Shown: positions 23,701 through 37,310, counted from the stretch's first letter. The stretch: 64,000 bases of DNA from Stylonectria norvegica (GCA_014621405.1 JAANBC010000072.1:30432-94431), one strand, 5' to 3'. A program made the numbers and translations. Notes: a model not told the origin generated them from the letters alone.

Positions 23701-24100
23701 AGATATAGCAGATTGCTAGGCCCTGCTATGCGGCTGAGAGATAGGATCAATTCATAAATAAACAGCACGAAGCTTCTTATTTTATAGGCCTTCCTTTTTC
23801 GGAAGGAGGTTGAGGATCGCTGCCCCGCGAAGGATGGAACCTTTGTTTCTTGGCAGAATGATAACGATAACGAAACCACTATATCCTAGCGCCTTTTCTA
23901 TAGTAGCTTAAAGACAGCTATGTCCACGCCCTTCTGATTGTCTTGTTTCTCGTCTCATTATCTATCTCTAAGAGTCAATCATTCTGGCTTGATTAGTAGT
24001 GTATAGGTAGTGTGTAGTAGCATTGTCAGCGCGTTTGGGTTTCACACTTTTTTTTTTACAACGGGTTCCTTTTCGCAGACCAAGATCGGAACATCTTAAT

Positions 24101-25234
24101 ATGCGTTTCACTACCGTTTTTGCCGGTGCGGCTCTCGTGCTTGCCTCTTCGTCGCAGGCTATTAACATCCTGCTCAACAACGACGATGGCTTCGCCTCGG
24201 GGAACTTGCGCGAGATTTACCGCATTCTCAAAGAAAAAGGCCACAATGGTATTGTAATTCCCAATCTTTAAGTAATTCCAGATACAGGAACTAATATCAA
24301 CCTGTAGTTTGGATCGTTGCACCAGCAACAAAGCAAAGTGGCCAGGGTGGACGGTCTGAATTCACCACAGAGACCAACCTAACCGCACCGTCGCAATACG
24401 ACTTGATTCCGGCAGGAGCGCCTTCAGTTCGTTCATGTGGCTTACAATCAGACGGGTCACTGCTAACTCTGTTTTCAGATTGGAACCGATCCTAAGGACA
24501 GCCACATCTGGTATTATAATGGTACACCAGCAGCCTGCACTTTCGTCGCTCTTGACTACGTCCTTCCCAAATTTGCCAACTTCAAAGTCCCTGATCTGGT
24601 TGTTACCGGTGTCAACTACGGAACAAACGCGGGTAGCTTTGTTTGGACCCTTTCCGGCACTGCCGGTGCTGCGTGAGCTTTAACCCACTGCCGCAACATA
24701 GGAGCTTGTCTAATTATGGGTTTCTCTAGTTATGCTGCTACTCACCGTGGAATCCCTGCCATTGCTACTTCCGCGAGCAATGGGGAGGTTGCATACTTCG
24801 AAATAACCAACAAGACGAACCCCGCTACTTGGGCCGCGAAGGTCGCTATCAAGGTTATTGAGCAGTTCATCGACACGACGCCCGAAGGTGGTGCAGTGTT
24901 GCCCATCGGCTACGGCGTTAACGTCAACATCCCTCCTCTGACGAAGAAGAATCACGACCCCGATATCGTCCAGACTCGATTCAGCGGCAACGCCCATGTC
25001 AACGAGGCGGTACTTGACCCTGACCAGCTCACCTTCACATGGGCAAACATCAAACCCTACGCCGCCGGCGTGAACGCTTGTATCAATGGTGATTGTTCTC
25101 TTCCTGGCGAGACATATGTTGTTGAGAAGGGCGGTGTCTCTGTGTCATTTTATACGGTTGATTACTCCGCGCCCAGCTCGTGGTACACCAAGTCACTCAT
25201 CAAAAGGGCTGCACCCTTAATGTCTGACAACTGA
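24101..25234 (+). CDS. Secreted SurE-type 5'/3'-nucleotidase or acid phosphatase
   Basis: The protein starts MRFTTVFAGAALVLASSSQA, a signal peptide, and continues INILLNNDDGFASGNLREIY, where NDDG is the metal-binding motif of SurE phosphatases. Introns: one right after the codons for GHN (to TTTGGATC near 24308), one of about 50 bp starting GTTCGT near 24430 with branch CTAAC, and one at about 24675-24730. Later motifs fit the family: VWIVAPATKQSGQGG, SHIWYYNGTPAACTFVAL, VTGVNYGTNAGSF and THRGIPAIATSAS. About 310 residues, usual for fungal members. These remove phosphate from nucleotides or other esters, here probably outside the cell or in the secretory path. It stands alone next to the RIP island yet shows no RIP damage. 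Confidence 0.9.
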
Positions 25235-27924
25235 GGGCTCTGCAATTACGAGATGAAGGCGGAACAAATATCCCGCGAGTGGAAAATGTTTAGATACAGT
25301 ATCTGACAGCAAAATATAATAGCGACTCCTCTAAACTCAATAATTACTGTGAATATCTGCGATATCGAGATCATCATCAGCCACTGACAGCGCTTCCTGT
25401 GCTATCAATCACTGATAGAATCTTAGAGTAGCTGTCAGTAAGTTCAGCGTTTGATATCTTGCGATAGACATTGACTGTCAAGACTGGGGCCATCTCTATC
25501 TTAGATCACGGCGGGAGATTGTATGCATAGTGGCTTATAGTCGCTGGGCTTGCTGGGTTTGAACTGTCCCTATACCCTTGTATTATATTCCACGTCTTAT
25601 CTCTGCATCACTCTATAAAGCTAGTAATATAACTTAATTTCTCTTAGTAGTAGTTAAGGCTTATAAGCTACTAATTTAGAAGTTCCTACAGATTGAAAAT
25701 GAGTCTCACCAGGTGGCTGAGGCACTCTTCGACCAAACACTTCCTGAACTCGCCACCAGCGGCGCATAGCAAACAGTATGAGATTGTAATAAAAACTACG
25801 ACGTTTATTTAAAAAAGTCCTGGATGAAAACTTTTGCAATGATGTGTGCTGTCGAGGGCGCCTGGTCTTCTGGTCCATCCCTAATTATATATAATCGGGC
25901 GGCAAGACACTGTACAACATCTTCGCCCACCGTTTGGGGAAAGACTTATTGTTGTTCTCACCGAATGAATCTGAAGTATGTGTCCATTGCCGTGCAAGAC
26001 TGGCAGTATTCCGTCACATTAACAGCTACATTGGCTGTGGCAGTATTTTTCAATCAAACGGCTGTTCTGATACGAAAAGTCGCGTGCTGATTCGAGGGGA
26101 ATGCAAAATACACACTCTGACTAGAGCGTGCAATTGGGATCCTAGCTTTGGAACCACATGTTCGGGTGATGGGGATCCGGCTCATCTGAGCATCTGCGTA
26201 GATTACTTGAAAGTTATTGAGTGTCAGTACTTTCTCTTAAGTCTGCTTTTCCTACTTCATCTGTAAGCTTGTCATTACACTTAGGAACAAGGATGTCCTA
26301 TTCACTGCGTTAACCACAGAATCGTGATAAAAGTTACTGGGTTTAACACAGCTACCTTGATGTTTTGGTTAATAGCTGTGGTGGAATCTCCTTCATAACA
26401 GCTTGAGACCTTGCTGTTGGCGAAGGAAAGAAGTTATCTAACCTTAATATATGGGCACTATTGGCCATGCTTTAGGCTTCCGTTCTTCCTTCGATAGAGG
26501 CAAAGGGGTATCTATTGAACAACTCCTGTGCCATAACTATGTGACGATTTCTTAAATAGATTTGTGTATACTTCCTGTTATGGATGTAATGCTGGGTTTG
26601 TCTAGATAGATTTTATCTCATCGGTTTCCAAAGGACGATTTGACTGGCAGCGTCGTTTTCGATATTCTTTCGTGATTCCCTTTCTTGCTTGATCACCTGG
26701 ATAGCCCGAAAAAGCCGCTTGGAGAAGCATCACCTAAAATGTCAATAGCCGTAGAGATTCTGAGTATGTTTTGTTTAGTCGCCGACTTTATTGACCTCAC
26801 TGTCCCACTTTCTGACGAAGGACATCGAAGCCCTTCTCAATTGGCCCCTGTGTCCACTACTTGCTTTATGTGACAAGGCTTCCCGATGACTCCGAGGCGT
26901 AGCCTCACTGCGACGCTTTATTGTTAGGCAGATGGTGCCTGTAGTATGTTCTTGACGATGATATACAATTTCAAGGAATTTCTAAAGTTCCTCGAGACTT
27001 GCTTTGGTGGCCAGGCTGTCTGGTACTATGACATCGCATGTTGGGATAATAGGGAGAAAGTACTTCAAGCTTACAATCTTGGTGTTTGGGACAGCCGCTC
27101 GTCCACATAATCGCCCTGGAAGAGAGGTATAGCCTTTTAGAGAATTAGGAAAGTAAAACAGTTACTGTCTTGATCTAAGATAATTACTTAATTGCCAATA
27201 CCCTGACGGTTTGTTAGTAAGAAGAGTTACTACTCCGGAAGGATACAAGTCCTCTTCATTCTTTGTCTTGAGGAAGCATATGCTAGCTGCTGCATTGTTT
27301 TTAATGCAGCGGCAACAGAGTTGAAGTTCTTCTGCGGGCGTAGTCGAATTATCCGCATCATTGATATTGTTATGTGATAGATCCTAACCTAAGGACAAAC
27401 CCAGTAAGTCGGTGTAAGATTTGACGCCGCCTTCGATATTGCGGGACCAGAAGGTTGGGATAATCTCCCTGGCTCTAACGATGTTTCGACGGGCTTAGCG
27501 CTTCATTTTTCCTGCTGCCCGTGCGGCTCTTCTTCTTTGCCAGTGGCCTGGATTGTTAGTCGGCTATTCCCTTAATGACTCACCACGTGTCCAGGGCTCA
27601 GAATCCTCCCTACCAGACATGAATAGTACTATAGAAAGCCCGGCAGATTGTCCACGTGCTCGGCAAATAATAACTCATTGGCAAACTTTACCCCCGTCCA
27701 TGACCGGAGTATGCCTCTGACAGGGAATTGATCGACAGAAACAGGGATGGCTGCATCTACATAAAACTCTCTATCTACTTTGGGCACCGAACGCAGCGGC
27801 AGCAGATGTCCGCATTGCTAAACGTGCCGCTCTTACCGACATGACTATAATACAGGCTTTACGAATCGCATTTCACGCAGCTGCTGTATCTCTATAGAAT
27901 TGAATCCTACTTGTTTATCGTCGT
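25235..27924. other. Gene-poor stretch
   Basis: About 2.7 kb without a supported gene. Short frames occur (for example 25934-26266, cysteine-containing, 110 codons), but none has a signal peptide or known motif. AT-rich patches lie near 25570-25660. A hairpin with an 11 bp stem is at 27286-27313. Confidence 0.45.
27286..27313. other. Short hairpin (11 bp stem, 6 base loop)
   Basis: GCTGCTGCATT and AATGCAGCGGC pair with one mismatch around a GTTTTT loop. It lies in gene-poor DNA with no neighbouring transcript that would explain it. Confidence 0.4.
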
Positions 27925-28560
27925 ATGAAAAGTTTCAGAATGAGAGCTACACTCGTGCTGCTCCTTGCATCCGTCACGGCGGCTTCGCCCACGGTCTACT
28001 TCATCCGACACGGTGAAAAGCCTGATGATGGCGATGGCTTGAGCGCCCAGGGTCAGCAACGTGCGCAATGTCTCCGAAGCGTCTTTGGGGCGTCTTCGGG
28101 ATACAACATTGGACATATCATGGCTCAGACGCCAGACTCAGGTACAAAAGCATTCTGTTATTTTTGCTGCTTTGCCTAACCAAATGAGCAGACGGGTCCA
28201 AGCAACGACCATACGACACGGTTCTACCCCTCTCCGAAGACCTTGGTCTTGGAGTTGACACTTCGTGTGACCGAGATGACAGTGATTGCGTGGCGGACTA
28301 CGTAAAATCCTACAGCGGGAGCGGAAACATCCTCATCTGGTATGTGATAACTAAGCCAGGTCATAAACTTACTCTGACACTTAATTAACTATGACTACAG
28401 CTGGGAACACAAGCAACTTAACAACCTTGTGGAGGCACTGGGAGCGAAGAACGTCGACAACTACCCGGACGATAGCTATGACTTGATATGGACTGATCCC
28501 CCCAAGTATACCAAGATCACTTCTACCACCTCAGAGGAATGTCCCGGTCTTGATGATTGA
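27925..28560 (+). CDS. Small secreted histidine phosphatase-family protein
   Basis: The protein of about 180 residues starts at ATG 27925 with MKSFRMRATLVLLLASVTAA, a signal peptide. The catalytic RHG motif follows at once in TVYFIRHGEKPDDGDGLSAQ. Two introns (28140-28191 and about 28339-28400) lead to GSGNILICWEHKQLNNLVEA, where the second catalytic His is expected. Members of this branch of the phosphoglycerate mutase superfamily remove phosphate through a phospho-histidine; the substrate is unknown. The size is normal for short fungal members and the gene looks intact. Confidence 0.85.
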
Positions 28561-31500
28561 TACCTGGCCTTGAGAGAAAATGTATATCTACTATAAGCTT
28601 AATAACCGTATCCCTATAACAACGACTTATGCAATCGAACATGGCGGGCCTGACAGCCAATTGCAGGATGAAGTTTTCAAAGCACTTAGTATCCACAGCA
28701 GATCACTTTGATTCTGTGTCTACTTCTTTAATTCGGTGCCAGGTAGAAGATGCGGAAGGAGAAAGCATGCTGCCTCAGCCTCTGCCGAAGCAGGGAGCGG
28801 CGCGTGGTCGTGAACTCGAAACCAAAGACGTACACAGCTTCAAAGCCGGACTTGTCGCAAGCCCTGAGGCCTTACTAGTCAACTTGGGAAAGCTGCAAAG
28901 TTCATGAAACAAATTACCTATCATACTTTAGCAAGGTGCAGGGTGGCTCTTGTGTTAAGATCTACACGATAAACGGAATTTTGAGAGCCGAATGCAATAA
29001 CCTTTGAGAGAGAGGCTCCGGGCAAATGAGCTTGAGTACCTCGGAGAACTCATCTACTTGTCGAGGGGCCTGCGTCGTCGGGTTAATCACAAGATCCGTG
29101 CGTGTCGGGTCCAGACCAAGTATTGAAAGTTCAGATGTGAGTGTTCATTTACCTATATCAACTAATACAGCTACGTCCAAGTCCACAGAGCTACGAGGAC
29201 ACTATGTTGAGGTCGAGAGACTCGGCCCCTCACCCTTTCTCTTAGGTACTTCAGGTACTTGGAGATACTTCTACTTATTAGCTAATGATTGCTATTAATA
29301 ATGGTAATGTGAAGCAATCCGCGGATCTCCTACGGACCTGTTTTGGCTCTGGTATGGATCTAACACAGATCTTCCTTAGATCCCATGCGGTTCTGCTACG
29401 GATCCGATACGCTGAATTGATCAAGGCCATCGTGGTGGAGACTTAGGCCTTTGAGCGGTTTTGCACTATCGCTATCTTAAACTTGCGAGTGGGATCGATG
29501 GGTTGCTATATGATTCTGCCGCCATTGGGAAAACTCGCGTTTGGCGTCTGGGCATGCGGCACATGGGAGGCCTTTGGCGCCGTTTTTAAGATCGCTTGTT
29601 GACCAGTTCCCCCGCGTACCTCACTCACTCTGTTTGTATTCGCTAATCGAGTCTGTTCACTGGGAACTCTCTGTTGATCGATTGATTGGGCTCTGGGGAA
29701 GGTGTCAAGCATCTTGTTATAGAGAAATTGACTCATGGCTCAAAACACTTCGATAAACCCAGTAATTCCCATAGAAGTAACCGCCGGGCGGTTGGGGGGT
29801 CGGCAAGTGAAGAATCGAGCAGCAATATCAGCACCAATTGTTGCATAGGAGCAAAACAGAGCTGGAAATACAAACAGAACTCGGTCTGGCTTTCGAACCC
29901 AGAATACTCACCTCTCTAGCTAGACTAACAGATTCACCAGATACTGTGCTGTGGGTAAGTTTGATCTTTTCCCCTTGAAGGAAATGGCCCGTGGCAACCT
30001 ACATATAACGATACTCCTCCTCCTCCGCGTACTTGTGTTAAATCATATACCGGTGTCACAGGGCAGGGGGCTTGGTAGATGAGTTTGGGAGTCCATACAA
30101 GAGAAGGATCGGCACCTCAACACTATATGCCCACTGCAAATACTACCTATTCATATTCAATGTGGTCGATCAACCTTTCAGATTCGACTACGAGAGTTTA
30201 AGGCTAGTTAAGTCATCACCTCAACTACTACCTATCTCGAAGGAGCTTGTCACGACTTGATAGTGTTATATGGACTTTCCCATGAGAATTATGGAATACA
30301 AAGGCGATATACTGTGAATTTACAATATGATTCTCTGGATGAGCTAGCAATAACACCCGCTGTCTTCTTCGAATCAACTAGTAACACTATCTCTTGCCTC
30401 TTGCGGGGTTGGTTCTGCTTACAAGAACTCACAAGGACTTGCGCCAGTCGGGATCAGATACCTACACAGTCCTTGGCCATATTATTGAAGTACCTAATCG
30501 ATTCGGGCATATTGATGACTCTTTCTATGTCATCCTTCCAACTAACTCGTCCATAAAGACATTTGGTAAGCGCATCCCGTTTGAAATCAGCCTCTTGTTC
30601 TTCTCGGAACTCGCGTGGAAGCTGTTGCACCTTCCGTAAACAAACCCGAGGTTCCGAGATGCTACGTTTCCTAGTCTATACTCTGGCGCTATTTACATTC
30701 ACCTAAGATCATGATATCGCCTTACCAACCACTGCTTTTTCTTTTCACTGTTCCGCCGAGATAGGCCAAGATCGCCTCCAACGATAAGTTTCATACGTCA
30801 GATTGATACGTCAGGTTTTTGAGTGCCCTAGCAAGCCGAATGATAGATTGCATACACCAATCCATTCTCCTATCAGGATACGTAGTCCTCACGGATGTTG
30901 AGAAACCCTTTCTTTCAGCGGATTACTGGCAACAAGACTACCAATGTTCATCATAGGTGCAGTTGTAGAAATACTAGCTTTGAGTACCTGAATGTAGTCG
31001 TAGTCGCACAAGGAGTGAGGAGATATCCAGTTTATAGGTAGTAGGGTGTTCGTAGCTAGTCCACCGTGAATCTAGTGGTGAGCAAGGGGTAATGGTTTCC
31101 ATGGTAACCTGGTTTCCCAAAGCCGTGAGATCACGGGCGGCTGACGACGTGATATTAGTGGCCTTGACTCCTCAAAGCTTCTATCTATATGTTGCTTTGG
31201 CCTCGCAAAGTGCAATATTCTGCACTTCTTTTATGACTGTGTATATACTTTCTACTATGAGTAATTTGCCTTTAGGTTTGTTAAACTCGAGTTATATATT
31301 CCCTCTTATAGGGGCTGCGTAAAATCACCCAGTAATCTTTCGAGCTGCGACGAACTGCGGTCACGGGACCGCAGGTTTGAAAGCTTCTCGTCCGATTGGA
31401 AGCGGCAAACACCCTTCAAGGTGCCTCAAGCTCACCGGCAGATGAGCAGACAACGCGGGGTAAATCTCCAAACTGTGAAGATCTGCAATTTACAAATAGC

Positions 31501-31986
31501 TATACTAATTACAGTTAGAGGTAGTCCTGCACCTTAAGACTAAGGACATGGAAGCACCTTCAAGAGGGTGTGCTGATTTCTACTAACATTGGATGTTATT
31601 TCGGACATAAACCCTAAAAGCTTTCATCTTGCAACTATAATTTGAAGGTTATCTTGGATTTGCTGATCGGCGGCTAAAACCGGTTATATTTGCTGTCAAT
31701 GACGAAGAAATCGCGTCAGATTCTCAATAGCCCCCGACGCTCGCCCTTCTGTTCAGACAAGAGAAGCCGAACGGATAAATTGCTCAGTACGATCGCCATG
31801 TCTAACAAGTTGTACAAATACCTGCTCTTCTCCCCCGGTCGCATCAGCCTATAACAAGGATAATCTTGGCCGTGGCTCTTCAGCCTTTCAGCTCTTCAGC
31901 TTTTCCCACACGGAAAAGTTACGCACTCACCTCCAGCTTCTTCGACCTTCTTTCATATCACCTATTTTAGCATACCAGTTACAGCC
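28561..31986. other. Gene-poor stretch
   Basis: About 3.4 kb with only short open frames (longest about 99 codons), none recognised. GGATC-rich repeats of TACGGATCC type occur loosely around 29320-29410. The last 150 bp are pyrimidine-rich and form the promoter and leader of the MFS gene. No transposon ends were found by eye. Confidence 0.45.
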
Positions 31987-33652
31987 ATGGCGCATGGTAC
32001 CCCGGCTGATTCGCTCTCGCCTGAAACTGAAAAGAGTACAGTCGAGGACGTCGAGAATATACGGTCTGAGATAAACGTTCCCCAATCTGGTATCGATGCA
32101 GAGCGTGCTCAGCTGCTAGCACATCTCCCTGATCCCGACGCCGGTAAAAGTGAAGAGGAACGACGAGTTATTGTTAGTAGACGGGTTTTCTGTTGTATAG
32201 AGAAGCCGCTCACAGACTTTAATAGGATAAGAAATTAATGTGGAAAGTCGACCTGGCGCTGATCCCATGGCTCTCTCTGCTCTACCTATTATCCTTTCTC
32301 GATCGCACTAATATTGGCAATGCGCGTCTCGAAAAGATGGAAGTGGAGCTGGGCATGGTAACTGGGAACTATAACATGGCCCTTACTATCTTCTTCATTA
32401 GTTACGCCTTGTTTGAACCGATCACAAACGGTTTGCTCAAACGTCTGACTCCTCGAATCTTCTTCACGGCCATTATAATACTTTGGGGCATCGTCATGAC
32501 GCTTATGGGGACAGTTTCTAGCTACTCGGGCCTCCTGGCTGCGCGATGGTTCTTAGGTGTCGCTGAGGCAGGACTTTTCCCAGGTGTCAACTACTACCTT
32601 GGCTGCTGGTATAAAGGCTCCGAGATCGGTGCTCGAGCATCCATATTCTTCTCTGCTGCTGCTCTCGCCGGCTCGTTCGGCGGCTTGTTGGCTGCTGCCA
32701 TTGCCCAGATGAACGGGTTAGGCGGAAAGTCTGGCTGGGCGTGGATCTTCATCTTGGAAGGCATTGCCACTGTGTTTGTTGGCGTGTTCTGCTGGTGGAT
32801 GGTCTTTGACTGGCCAGACACAGCCCGCTTTCTTTCTCCCGAAGACCGGATCCGCGTGCAGCGTCGTCTTATCATGGATCGACAAGGTCGTGTTGCCGAG
32901 GACTTCGACAAACGGCATATTTGGGCCGCTATGAAGGATTGGAAGACCTATGGCTACATGGTCATTTATATGGGCTGTCTGATGCCCCTCTACGCGTTCT
33001 CGCTATTTCTCCCAACTATCCTAGCCGGCATGGGCTACAAAGGGACACACGCGCAGCTCCTCTCGGTTCCTCCTTATGCTTGTGCCGCAGCTTGTACGAT
33101 TACGGTAGGATTCATCGCGGACCGCACACGCCAGCGAGGGCTGTGCAACATTGCGACAGTTGCCGTTGGAATCATCGGCTTTAGTATGCTTTTGGCCACA
33201 TCAAGACCCAGAGTGCAATACGGCGCTGTGTTCCTGGGCGCCATGGGCAAGTTGACCAAGAATGTCCCATTGAGATGCCTGTCTGCTAACTCTCGTTAGG
33301 AATCTATCCAACGGTATCAAACACGGTTTCTTGGGTCAACAACAACGCCGAAGGGTCTCTCAAACGTGCAATTGTTTTGGGCATGGTCGTTGGCTGGGGT
33401 AACCTCAATGGAGTTGTTTCGTCAAACATCTACCTTGATCGCGAAAAGCCCCGTTATTGGACTGGTCATGGGACAGTTTTGGCATATCAGATCATCTTCC
33501 TTCTAGGTGGCTCTGTCTTTATGCACTTCGCGCTTCGCAAAACGAATCGTGATCGCAGAAGTGGCAAACTCGACCGCTACTGGAGCTCGTTAACAGAGGA
33601 GGAGCGATATATAGCTGGGGACATACGGCCAGACTTCGTATATACACTATAG
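31987..33652 (+). CDS. MFS transporter, anion:cation symporter (Dal5/allantoate permease-like) family
   Basis: This plasma-membrane transporter of about 500 residues starts MAHGTPADSLSPETEKSTVE. An intron at about 32170-32225 joins EERRVI to DKKLMWKVDLALIPWL, followed by the family hallmark LLYLLSFLDRTNIGNARLEK. Helices continue with ARWFLGVAEAGLFPGVNYYL and FSAAALAGSFGGLLAAAIAQ. The second intron (33247-33299) begins GCAAGT: only a GC-AG splice gives the conserved FLGAMGIYPTVSNTVSWVNNN; a GT donor two bases on throws the frame. The C-terminus ends SLTEEERYIAGDIRPDFVYTL. Relatives carry allantoate, nicotinate, pantothenate or other organic anions; the substrate cannot be told here. Confidence 0.92.
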
Positions 33653-33748
33653 AAGAGAGAGAGCGGTAGATAAACCCAGCTATGCAAAATACAGATACTA
33701 ACACTATTACTCATAATGCCAATGCAAAACTCCTCCAAGCTACTTGAG

Positions 33749-35355
33749 TTATATCCTATTAGACGCTTTCATACTCGTCTCAGCCCACCTAGCCAATCTA
33801 ACCGCAGGCATATCTACCGTTCGCCAAAACACATCCGCAGCCCAAATAGTGATAGGGACGTACAGACATGTGCTTAAGATAAATCCAAACAAGCGCATGT
33901 TGCCCTCAACTCCAGTGACATATTTGAATATAACCAACTCAAGATACAGGCCTATAGTATGGTTTAACATACCATGGACCAAGTAGATAGAGTACGATAT
34001 CTTGCCCAGATACTGCATAATATCCCTTTCGTAGAAATGTTGCCAAAATGGCACACGCGATACGGAAGCAACCCAGAGAATTGCTCCAGTCCGCTGATAC
34101 ACAACACCAGCGTCCTTGACTCCCCACCAGCCTGGTATTGTTCGACAGAGCGTCTTCCACCCAGGTGTTTGACTGCATTCGACCTCGGGCTGACTCAAAA
34201 GAAGCAGAGCAATGATGCTCATGACACCCCAGAGTATTCTCCAGCTCTTGTGTACCTTTTTTGGCAAGTGGATTGTTTGCGGGATATCATTGCTCAGCCC
34301 GTGAGCTCCACGCAAGTCATCACACTCCGCGATGATCATGCCACTTAAGAACAAGATTAGATTCCAATGTCCTCTATCCCAGCTGTGCATCATCACAACA
34401 AAAACAACACAAGCCCGAAACATAATTCGGACATGTGAAGTGCCCAAAATAACCAGGAACAGATAAAGCGAGCACTTGAATTCGACGGGAATATTCCATA
34501 GATGGCTATCGTACTCTATGACAATGTTGTTAATAGTTAACTCATTCTGCGATTGGTGAAAACATACTCAGTCCCGACCGGTCCACTGGAGAACCCCAGA
34601 TAACTCCTCTAGTGATCATCCATCTGTTCAATCCAATGCCATAATTCGCCAGTAAGAGTTGGCTGTGGTGCAACGTAAACCTCGATGCGGTTTGTCATGT
34701 ATTTCGCATCTTCGTGGAAGCCCCGAACCATATCATAAGCGCCTAGCTGCAAGAGAATTGCTAGCATGAGCGTGGATGCAGCGATCGGAAGGAACAGACG
34801 AGCCCATCGCCTGAACAACAGGGAGTTGAGGACAATATACAACTCTGCTACTTGCCCACGTCGGAGGAATCGAATTGGCCGATAGGAGAGCACGTAACCG
34901 GATATGACGAAGAATATGTCGACCTGAATTGAACCATGGTAGAATAGACGAAGAACCGGAAGTCGGAGGAAGTCGTAGTGTTCGCCCTTTGCACCCCAGC
35001 CAAGTTGATGTTCATAAATCCACCCTGACCAGTGGAAAATCATGACAGTGAAGGCAGCTAGACCACGCATGCCATCTAGTAAGGAAGTAGGGTGTCGATT
35101 CGTTGGGCGTGCTTGTGCATCGATCTTGGAATTCAGCAAAAAAATCGGTTTGAGCAGACGTAGGAGTCGAAGTAGATCTACCCAGTGAATAGACTGTAAG
35201 AAAGCTGAGATCTGTAGGAGTATACTTTCTGGCCTTCGAGGTCGAGTTGTGTGACTATCACGGCTGATTAAGCACCTATCGCCTTCTGCATGATCCAGTT
35301 CAATACCGAGGTCAGATTCCTGAAGCAAGTTATCTGTGTCTTGGGATATTGCCAT
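33749..35355 (-). pseudogene. Acyltransferase-3 family membrane protein with a frameshift
   Basis: The first part (ATG 35355) carries family marks: LLDGMRGLAAFTVMIFHWSG and FYHGSIQVDIFFVISGYVL, both typical of acyltransferase 3. The second part has YDSHLWNIPVEFKCSLYLFL and MQYLGKISYSIYLVHGMLNH. An intron with GTATGT donor at 34567 and CATAG end at 34516 joins the second part only to the reading frame of ITRGVIWGSPVDRSGL, one base out of step with the first part, which runs into TAG at 34609-34611 after HWIEQMDDH. No GT-AG intron that I tested repairs this. So there is a one-base shift near 34610-34617, from either a real mutation or a sequence error. Intact members have about 10 helices and acylate sugars, lipids or metabolites. 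Confidence 0.75.
34516..34567 (-). other. Predicted intron of the acyltransferase gene
   Basis: The donor is GTATGT at 34567, there is a TTAAC-type branch region, and the acceptor is CATAG at 34516. It joins SGL to YDSHLW with a split Lys codon, but only in the shifted frame described for the gene. Confidence 0.6.
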
Positions 35356-37310
35356 AATGAACAGCGTGGCAATGACGCACTGTTGAATACATAACAGAGA
35401 AATACCAGAAAATCAGGCGGATGCCATTGCAGGAGTTATAAATAGCTGGTTTATGAGAAAGAAGAATATGAAAGAGACAAAACAGGTCTGAGATATGAAA
35501 ACCAAGATAGGAGGTACGACTCCTAGATGGAGTCTAGATTGGAAGCACTTTTTAGTGTATCTACTAGCGGAGATAGCTCCACTAGCTGACATTGCCTAGT
35601 CGACCGGCCTCTCTTTTCTCGGACTTAGTCACAGTCTTTATCCCAGCTGAGTCGTCTGATTAGGAAAAGATCGAACTTAGCCTGAGATTACTACAAGAGC
35701 CACCCGCACTAGGACAATTAGCGTTGAAAATAGTTTGCAAAAGAGTACGAATAGATAATTCAGTTTAGTAAATAACATATTTTGTACAGTGCAGTATTCT
35801 CACTAATTCTTATACACCTAGAGAGAAAAACATGCAGATCTTATAACTATGCCCAGTTTAAAATCTTGTAGGCAATCCATGTGTTCTTGTATACAATTAT
35901 ATAAATAATACTATAATATAATAATCAGCAACTTTATACTTGTCTAAGATTGAAGACAGTTGCTCAAAAAGTGACGAAGCTGTCAGATACATATATAAAC
36001 ACAACTCCGCTAATTCAGTGAGGCCTGGCTTCCTGAGAACATTCATATGCTAACCTAATAATAAGCACCAAGTGAGAAGAAGCAGAACCTGAACTTTACT
36101 GACCACTTCACCTTGTTCTTAATAAGAAGGTCATTTATGCTGCAAAGTGAGAACCAGGCTCAGAGAGACTCATTATGATCCTACTGCTTATTTCTGAACA
36201 CTGCGAGATGCTCTGGAGTTCTGTTATTGATTTTTGGCCCGGAGTATGCTCTGAGCACCGTAAGGAGAATTTGGTCCACGGAGTTGGTAAAGACGTGCTG
36301 GACTCTGACAAAGACGCTTGAAGCCTTGCATTTGTCGTAGTCCTGGGAACTAATAATATTATTAGCACGATCACTGAGCAAGCCTACGCAAATTAGCAAT
36401 TGCCTATTCGTCAAAGTCCCTAAAAGCAAAACGACCATTTTTTTTGCAATCGTCGCAGGAGCTGTGCCCGCCTCAGGATTCGGAATGTGTATCATGTCAT
36501 CGCCCCTGAACTGATTTAACTACGCCAATGATTTCCCTCTACGGGCCTAAAGAGGTGATATCAACGGTTAGATGAGACTGTTCCATGGGGCTGTCTGAGT
36601 GACAGAGTCGCTTTTCACGCTCTACGAGCGACACTCTGCGTCTGTTACATGACTTGGCTACAGATATACGCTAAGTATGAGCATGGTTTTGAGTGGTTTA
36701 TTCAAGTTCAGCGTGGCATTGGTTGAAGAGGCCAATATCGAGTGATACTGCCGAGCAACTGCTGATGGGCTGTATTGCACGCACAAGCCCAGACAGTCTG
36801 ACGTTTGACTCCTAAAGAATTTGACTATGAGAAGAGAGCACTATTGCTCAGAGCCCTGGGGAAGCCAATTCGTTCTACTACCAGGCCGCGTGCGGTAGCC
36901 GACCAGTACGCTATGCCAGAAATCAAAGTACTTTCAACGACAAAGTCGTTGCAGCAAGGTTCATATTGAATGGGGACCTCCAGGCGGGCAGAAACATACG
37001 TGCACTTGAGACCGCCTGCAATAGCATCGAGGAACCGTTTTTGCAACAGCTGAGAACTGACTCATCTGTCGGCGATCTATGAATATGTTGAAACTGCGAT
37101 ATTATACTTCTTCTACTAGAAACAATGATTTTTGACTAAGACGTCAACCTGTCCCCTTCTGCTCTCTTCACATTCAGACAGCAAGAAGCCCCCTGCGATG
37201 AGCGAGAGTTGAGACACAACCAGAACAGCAGACTTTCAAAGTACATCCTCTCGGCTTATTTCATGGTTTAAACTCAATAGAACCTATGCGACCAGATGGC
37301 CGTGCAGGTC
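35356..37310. other. Intergenic stretch
   Basis: About 2 kb. It begins with the acyltransferase promoter. AT-rich sequence lies around 35740-36000. Two overlapping minus-strand frames (36135-36374 and 36181-36495) are unrecognised and probably chance or relic. Nothing else is supported. Confidence 0.45.

Noticed and set aside
25824..26266. Cysteine-containing frames as a small secreted protein
   Set aside because: No signal peptide and irregular cysteine spacing; the surrounding DNA is gene-poor.
36135..36495. Minus-strand open frames of 79 and 104 codons as a small gene
   Set aside because: No signal peptide, motif or splice partner; the two frames overlap and neither resembles a known family.
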